From assembly GCA_002351705.1 (NCBI GenBank), contig DEHC01000024.1:1-9682 (forward strand): a stretch of 9,682 nt of DNA, written 5' to 3'. This DNA comes from Gammaproteobacteria bacterium UBA2810. Its GTDB lineage: Bacteria > Pseudomonadota > Gammaproteobacteria > Enterobacterales > Succinivibrionaceae. The position numbers and the translations under genes are program-made. The notes below the pieces were generated by a model. That model made no database searches and was not told the origin of the DNA. It worked only from the letters and a program-made list of their open reading frames with translations. The stretch's first letter is position 1. Every line of letters begins with the position of its first letter. Shown piece after piece: positions 7,586-9,682 of the stretch.

Positions 7586-7629
7586 AGCCCGGGCACGCCT
7601 TCCGACAGGCGGCACCTGCCGCCCGGGCT
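7586..7629 (-). other. Branched or switch-like RNA leader candidate before glnE
   Basis: AGCCCGGGC (7586-7594) and GCCCGGGCT (7621-7629) form a perfect 9-bp outer stem. Inside it are CGCCT/AGGCG (7596-7600 with 7607-7611, 6-nt loop) and GGCA/TGCC (7611-7614 with 7617-7620). A competing hairpin, GGCGGCA/TGCCGCC (7608-7614 with 7617-7623), uses three bases of the outer stem, so the two folds cannot coexist fully. The element ends about 12 nt before the glnE ribosome binding site. The pairing is seen in sequence; any regulatory role is inferred. It matches no riboswitch class I recognise. Confidence 0.4.
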
Positions 7630-7649
7630 CTCAACTGCAGAGCGCTGAC

Positions 7650-7666
7650 GCGGCCCTTGGGGCCGC
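7650..7666 (-). other. GC-rich hairpin between ribD and glnE
   Basis: GCGGCCC (7650-7656) pairs perfectly with GGGCCGC (7660-7666) around a 3-nt loop, 24 nt past the ribD stop. There is no T run after it on the - strand, so it is not a canonical intrinsic terminator. It could stabilise the ribD mRNA 3' end or weaken read-through into glnE. Confidence 0.45.
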
Positions 7667-7689
7667 AGTGATGTGATGAATTTGCTGAC

Positions 7690-8799
7690 TCAGTGTCTCT
7701 TTCTCAGGACCACCTTGAGATCCGGCCCGATGACCGAGGTGTTCTCGATCTCGTATGAGGGAGCGTCCTCGAGACGGTAGTACTCGGGGAGCTCGGCGAG
7801 CGGCCTGCTCTTGGAGCCGAGGAAGGTCGGGGCCATGTAGAGGATGATCTCGTCCGCGAGGTTCGCCTCGATGAGCGCTCCCGCGAAATGCCCGCCTGCC
7901 TCAATCCAGAGGTCGTTGATCTCTCGCCTCCCGAGCTCTCTCATGACAGTCGCGAGCTGCAGCTGCCCGGATCCCGGGAAGAGGATCTCGGAGGCGCCCT
8001 CCGGGCACTCGCCCTTCTCGCGGCGGAGAAGGAGGACAGGAGACTTCACGCTGAATACCGCCTTGTCCCCTGTGACGCGCGAGCGCGAGTCAACGATTAC
8101 CCTCACGGGCTGCCTCACGTCCTCGGGCCTGAGCACTGACTGCACCTCGAGCGGCAGCTCGTTCCAGCGGACGCTGAGCGTGGGGTTGTCCACCTTCAGG
8201 GTCTCGGATGTCGACATGATGGCTGAGCTCATCGCGCGGTAGCGCTGCACGTCAGAGCGCGATGACGATGAGGTGATCCAGTGGCTCACGCCGTTGTTGA
8301 GCGCGGTCCTGCCGTCGATGCTGATGCCGAGCTTGAGCCTCACATAGGGGCGTCCGGTCCTCATGCGCTGCAGGAAGCCGCGGTTCAGGGCCTCTGCCTC
8401 GTCCGAGAGGAGCCCGGTGTCGGCCTCGATTCCGGCCTCGCGGAGCATCGCGATGCCCTTCCCCGAGACCTTGGGGTTCGGATCGACCATCGCGGCGACG
8501 ACGCGGGAGACGCCGGCCTTGATAAGGGCCTCGGCGCAGGGAGGCGTCCTTCCGTAGTGCGAGCAGGGCTCGAGGGTGACATAGGCGGTGGCGCCCTTCG
8601 CCTTCTCCCCGGCCTCACGGAGCGCGTAAACCTCGGCGTGGGGCTCCCCGGCCTTCCGGTGCCAGCCTTTTCCGACAATTTCGCCGTTTTTCACGATGAC
8701 CGCGCCTACCGCAGGGTTGGGCGACACGGTGTAAAGACCGCGCTCCGCGAGGCGGAGTGCCTCGCGCATGTAATGCTCATCCTCGCTTCTGAAAGACAT
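7690..8799 (-). CDS. ribD: Riboflavin biosynthesis deaminase/reductase RibD
   Basis: The 369-residue cytoplasmic enzyme performs the second and third steps of riboflavin synthesis: deamination of the pyrimidine product of GTP cyclohydrolase II, then NADPH-dependent reduction of the ribose side chain. The N-terminal zinc deaminase domain has HAEVYAL with H54 and catalytic E56, and PCSHYGRTPPC with zinc ligands C79 and C88. The C-terminal reductase domain begins near residue 150, with LKLGISIDGRTA (155-166), DNPTLSVRW (204-212) and EAGGHFAGALIEANLADEII (300-319). Length and motif spacing match E. coli RibD (367 residues). The ATG at 8799 was chosen over a TTG at 8862 because it gives the family N-terminus; GGAG lies 9 nt upstream. 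It follows nrdR by 77 nt, the common nrdR-ribD arrangement, but the usual downstream riboflavin synthase and nusB genes are replaced by glnE. Confidence 0.97.
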   Translation of the reverse strand: MSFRSEDEHYMREALRLAERGLYTVSPNPAVGAVIVKNGEIVGKGWHRKAGEPHAEVYALREAGEKAKGATAYVTLEPCSHYGRTPPCAEALIKAGVSRVVAAMVDPNPKVSGKGIAMLREAGIEADTGLLSDEAEALNRGFLQRMRTGRPYVRLKLGISIDGRTALNNGVSHWITSSSSRSDVQRYRAMSSAIMSTSETLKVDNPTLSVRWNELPLEVQSVLRPEDVRQPVRVIVDSRSRVTGDKAVFSVKSPVLLLRREKGECPEGASEILFPGSGQLQLATVMRELGRREINDLWIEAGGHFAGALIEANLADEIILYMAPTFLGSKSRPLAELPEYYRLEDAPSYEIENTSVIGPDLKVVLRKRH

Positions 8800-8876
8800 C
8801 TTGACTGCTCCGTCCTTGCTCAGTACTTCCTGCCAGGGCCTGCCGCCCGGACTCTTATGCAATTCTCTTCATGAAT

Positions 8877-9386
8877 TTATTTGTCTGAGGAGCCCTTAGC
8901 CCCGCCTGCCTTCTCGGCCTTCTCGCGCTCCTCCTGCTGCCTGGCGAGCTTCTCCAGGGTATCGTTGAAGTCGTGGATATCCTTGAAGCTCCGGTAGACG
9001 GAGGCGAACCTGATGTAGGCGACCGGATCCAGCTCCTTGAGTGACTCCATCACGAAGTCGCCGATGACCGACGAGGGGATCTCGCGCTCGCCCGTGCCCC
9101 TGATGCGGAGCTTGAGCTGCATCAGCGCGCGCTCGATGTCCTCTACGCTCACCGGGCGCTTGTGCAGGGCCTCCATGAAGCCGCCGCGGATCTTCTCGTC
9201 GCTGAAGGGCTCTCGGCTGCCGTCCTTCTTTATGACCTTGGGCATCACAAGCTCGGCCGTCTCGAACGTGGTGAACCGCTCACGGCAGCTCAGGCATTCA
9301 CGGCGTCTTCTGACTCCGTTGCCGTCAGCGGCAAGTCTTGAGTCTATAACCTTCGTGTCAGGGGCTCCGCAGAACGGGCATTTCAT
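8877..9386 (-). CDS. nrdR: Transcriptional repressor NrdR
   Basis: The 169-residue repressor senses ATP/dATP and shuts down ribonucleotide reductase genes by binding NrdR boxes in their promoters. The N-terminal zinc ribbon has C3, C6, C31 and C34 (CPFC and CLSC) with a basic RRRR stretch just before the second pair. The ATP-cone domain spans about 49-139, including KKDGSREPFSDEKI (53-66) and VAYIRFASVYRSF (122-134). The last 25 residues are a charged, E/K-rich tail that varies in the family. AGAGG lies 6 nt before the ATG at 9386. It leads the nrdR-ribD pair. No ribonucleotide reductase gene is in the window, and I see no paired NrdR boxes before nrdR itself. Confidence 0.97.
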   Translation of the reverse strand: MKCPFCGAPDTKVIDSRLAADGNGVRRRRECLSCRERFTTFETAELVMPKVIKKDGSREPFSDEKIRGGFMEALHKRPVSVEDIERALMQLKLRIRGTGEREIPSSVIGDFVMESLKELDPVAYIRFASVYRSFKDIHDFNDTLEKLARQQEEREKAEKAGGAKGSSDK

Positions 9387-9429
9387 GGCACACCTCTCAT
9401 CAGCGCGGCTCTGGCCGCTCCATTACGGC

Positions 9430-9450
9430 AGGTGCCCTCAGAGGACACCT
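9430..9450 (-). other. Hairpin at the predicted 5' end of the nrdR mRNA
   Basis: AGGTG (9430-9434) pairs with CACCT (9446-9450), and beyond a one-base mismatch CCT pairs with AGG around a CAG loop. If transcription starts near 9453, this hairpin would sit almost at the 5' end of the message, where it could slow decay or affect translation. Its left arm overlaps one arm of the larger inverted repeat. Confidence 0.5.
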
Positions 9451-9459
9451 ATCCTGATG

Positions 9460-9465
9460 ATTATA
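9460..9465 (-). promoter_or_regulatory. Likely -10 element of the nrdR-ribD promoter
   Basis: The - strand carries a perfect TATAAT, predicting transcription start near 9453 and a leader of about 67 nt. No good -35 is present at 16-18 nt (the region reads about AGAGAA), so the promoter may be weak or need an activator. Confidence 0.55.
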
Positions 9466-9501
9466 TCCTTAAACCTGCCGTATTCTCTGATTTTTTTGAG
9501 G

Positions 9502-9526
9502 CGGCCCGCAAAAAGGTGCGGGGCCG
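9502..9526. other. GC-rich hairpin upstream of the nrdR promoter
   Basis: CGGCCCGCA (9502-9510) pairs with TGCGGGGCCG (9517-9526) with one bulged G and a 6-nt loop. A run of seven T (9491-9497, + strand) lies just left of it. On neither strand does a T run follow the stem, so it is not a standard terminator. It may be a worn terminator of a - strand gene beyond the right edge. Confidence 0.4.
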
Positions 9527-9682
9527 TTCACGCGGTCATCCCCTGAGGAGAGCGTCACGGATGCCGCAGTATCCTGAGAGGACGGATGCGCGGCGTAGGT
9601 CTGTGCATCTCCTGCTGATTTGCCTGGGCAGCACCGCTCCGGACCTGAGGCTCCGGCCCCTAGTATTATGTAACACGCGTTA
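9527..9682. other. Unassigned intergenic stretch at the right edge
   Basis: No gene can be supported here. One - strand frame is open from the edge to about 9470, but its translation resembles no family I know and it crosses the hairpin and the nrdR -10 region. ACGGATGC occurs twice (9557-9564 and 9582-9589), each a little downstream of CCTGAG (9542-9547 and 9573-9578), suggesting an imperfect duplication. CATAAT at about 9668-9673 on the - strand, followed by a GGGGCC start, could be a promoter. TAACACGCGTTA (9671-9682) has short inverted arms TAAC/GTTA. Confidence 0.4.

Larger units (their letters stand above)
9424..9482. repeat. Perfect 10-bp inverted repeat bracketing the nrdR promoter
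   Basis: TACGGCAGGT (9424-9433) and ACCTGCCGTA (9473-9482) are exact reverse complements separated by 39 bp. The predicted nrdR -10 box lies between them. One arm falls in the -10/-35 spacer, the other about 20-30 bases downstream of the expected transcription start. The layout could suit an operator pair; the binding protein is unknown. Confidence 0.75.

Noticed and set aside
4817..7648. 943-codon + strand open frame opposite glnE
   Set aside because: It is in codon register with an intact, strongly conserved glnE. The translation is rich in E, L, H, R and V with no recognisable domain, as expected from the complement of a GC-biased gene.
8800..8862. 21-residue N-terminal extension of ribD from a TTG codon
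   Set aside because: The added residues do not resemble RibD and the ATG at 8799 gives the family length.
9037..9546. 169-codon + strand frame opposite nrdR
   Set aside because: It lies antisense to an intact nrdR and runs on through the nrdR promoter; no recognisable domain.
8800..9682. FMN riboswitch controlling ribD
   Set aside because: I looked upstream of both ribD and nrdR for the conserved RFN-element words and did not find them.
9470..9682. Partial - strand coding region entering from the right edge
   Set aside because: About 70 codons are open, but the translation resembles no family and the frame runs through a GC hairpin and into the nrdR -10 region; GC-rich DNA gives such frames by chance.

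Overview
The window is about 9.7 kb of GC-rich bacterial chromosome. The gene content suggests a gammaproteobacterium: a fused HldE, an LpxL-type late acyltransferase with an HX4E motif, a two-domain GlnE, and an nrdR-ribD pair. The family cannot be fixed from this sequence alone. Codon use is strongly GC-biased. There are no insertion sequences, phage genes, CRISPR arrays, tRNA or rRNA genes that I can support. This is mostly core housekeeping DNA, and the unusual signals are in the intergenic regions and in one Sel1-repeat lipoprotein.

Layout from left to right. Positions 1-205 hold two intrinsic terminators: a + strand one closing a gene that lies off the left edge, and a - strand one closing hldE. 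hldE (-, 206-1699) makes ADP-heptose for the LPS inner core. It diverges from lpxL (+, 1830-2786), a lipid A late acyltransferase, across a 130 bp region with several TATAAT elements and a 41-bp-spaced direct repeat. A bidirectional terminator (2884-2921) separates lpxL from a convergent Sel1-repeat lipoprotein (-, 2941-4515). Upstream of that lie glnE (-, 4718-7564), ribD (-, 7690-8799) and nrdR (-, 8877-9386). The last 296 bp (9387-9682) hold the likely nrdR promoter, inverted and direct repeats, and no supportable gene.

Functionally, hldE and lpxL both serve outer-membrane LPS synthesis (core heptose and lipid A acylation). nrdR, a repressor of ribonucleotide reductase genes, and ribD, riboflavin synthesis, form a gene pair common in proteobacteria. 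glnE adjusts glutamine synthetase activity to nitrogen status. In E. coli glnE and hldE are neighbours. Here they keep that order and strand but are separated by the Sel1 lipoprotein and an inverted lpxL, and ribD is followed by glnE rather than by other riboflavin genes.

I found no convincing undescribed system. The best leads are: an octamer (CGGCAGGT) seen four times, each time between genes; a perfect 10-bp inverted repeat bracketing the nrdR promoter; a potentially branched, switch-like leader upstream of glnE; and the 12-repeat Sel1 lipoprotein of unknown role.
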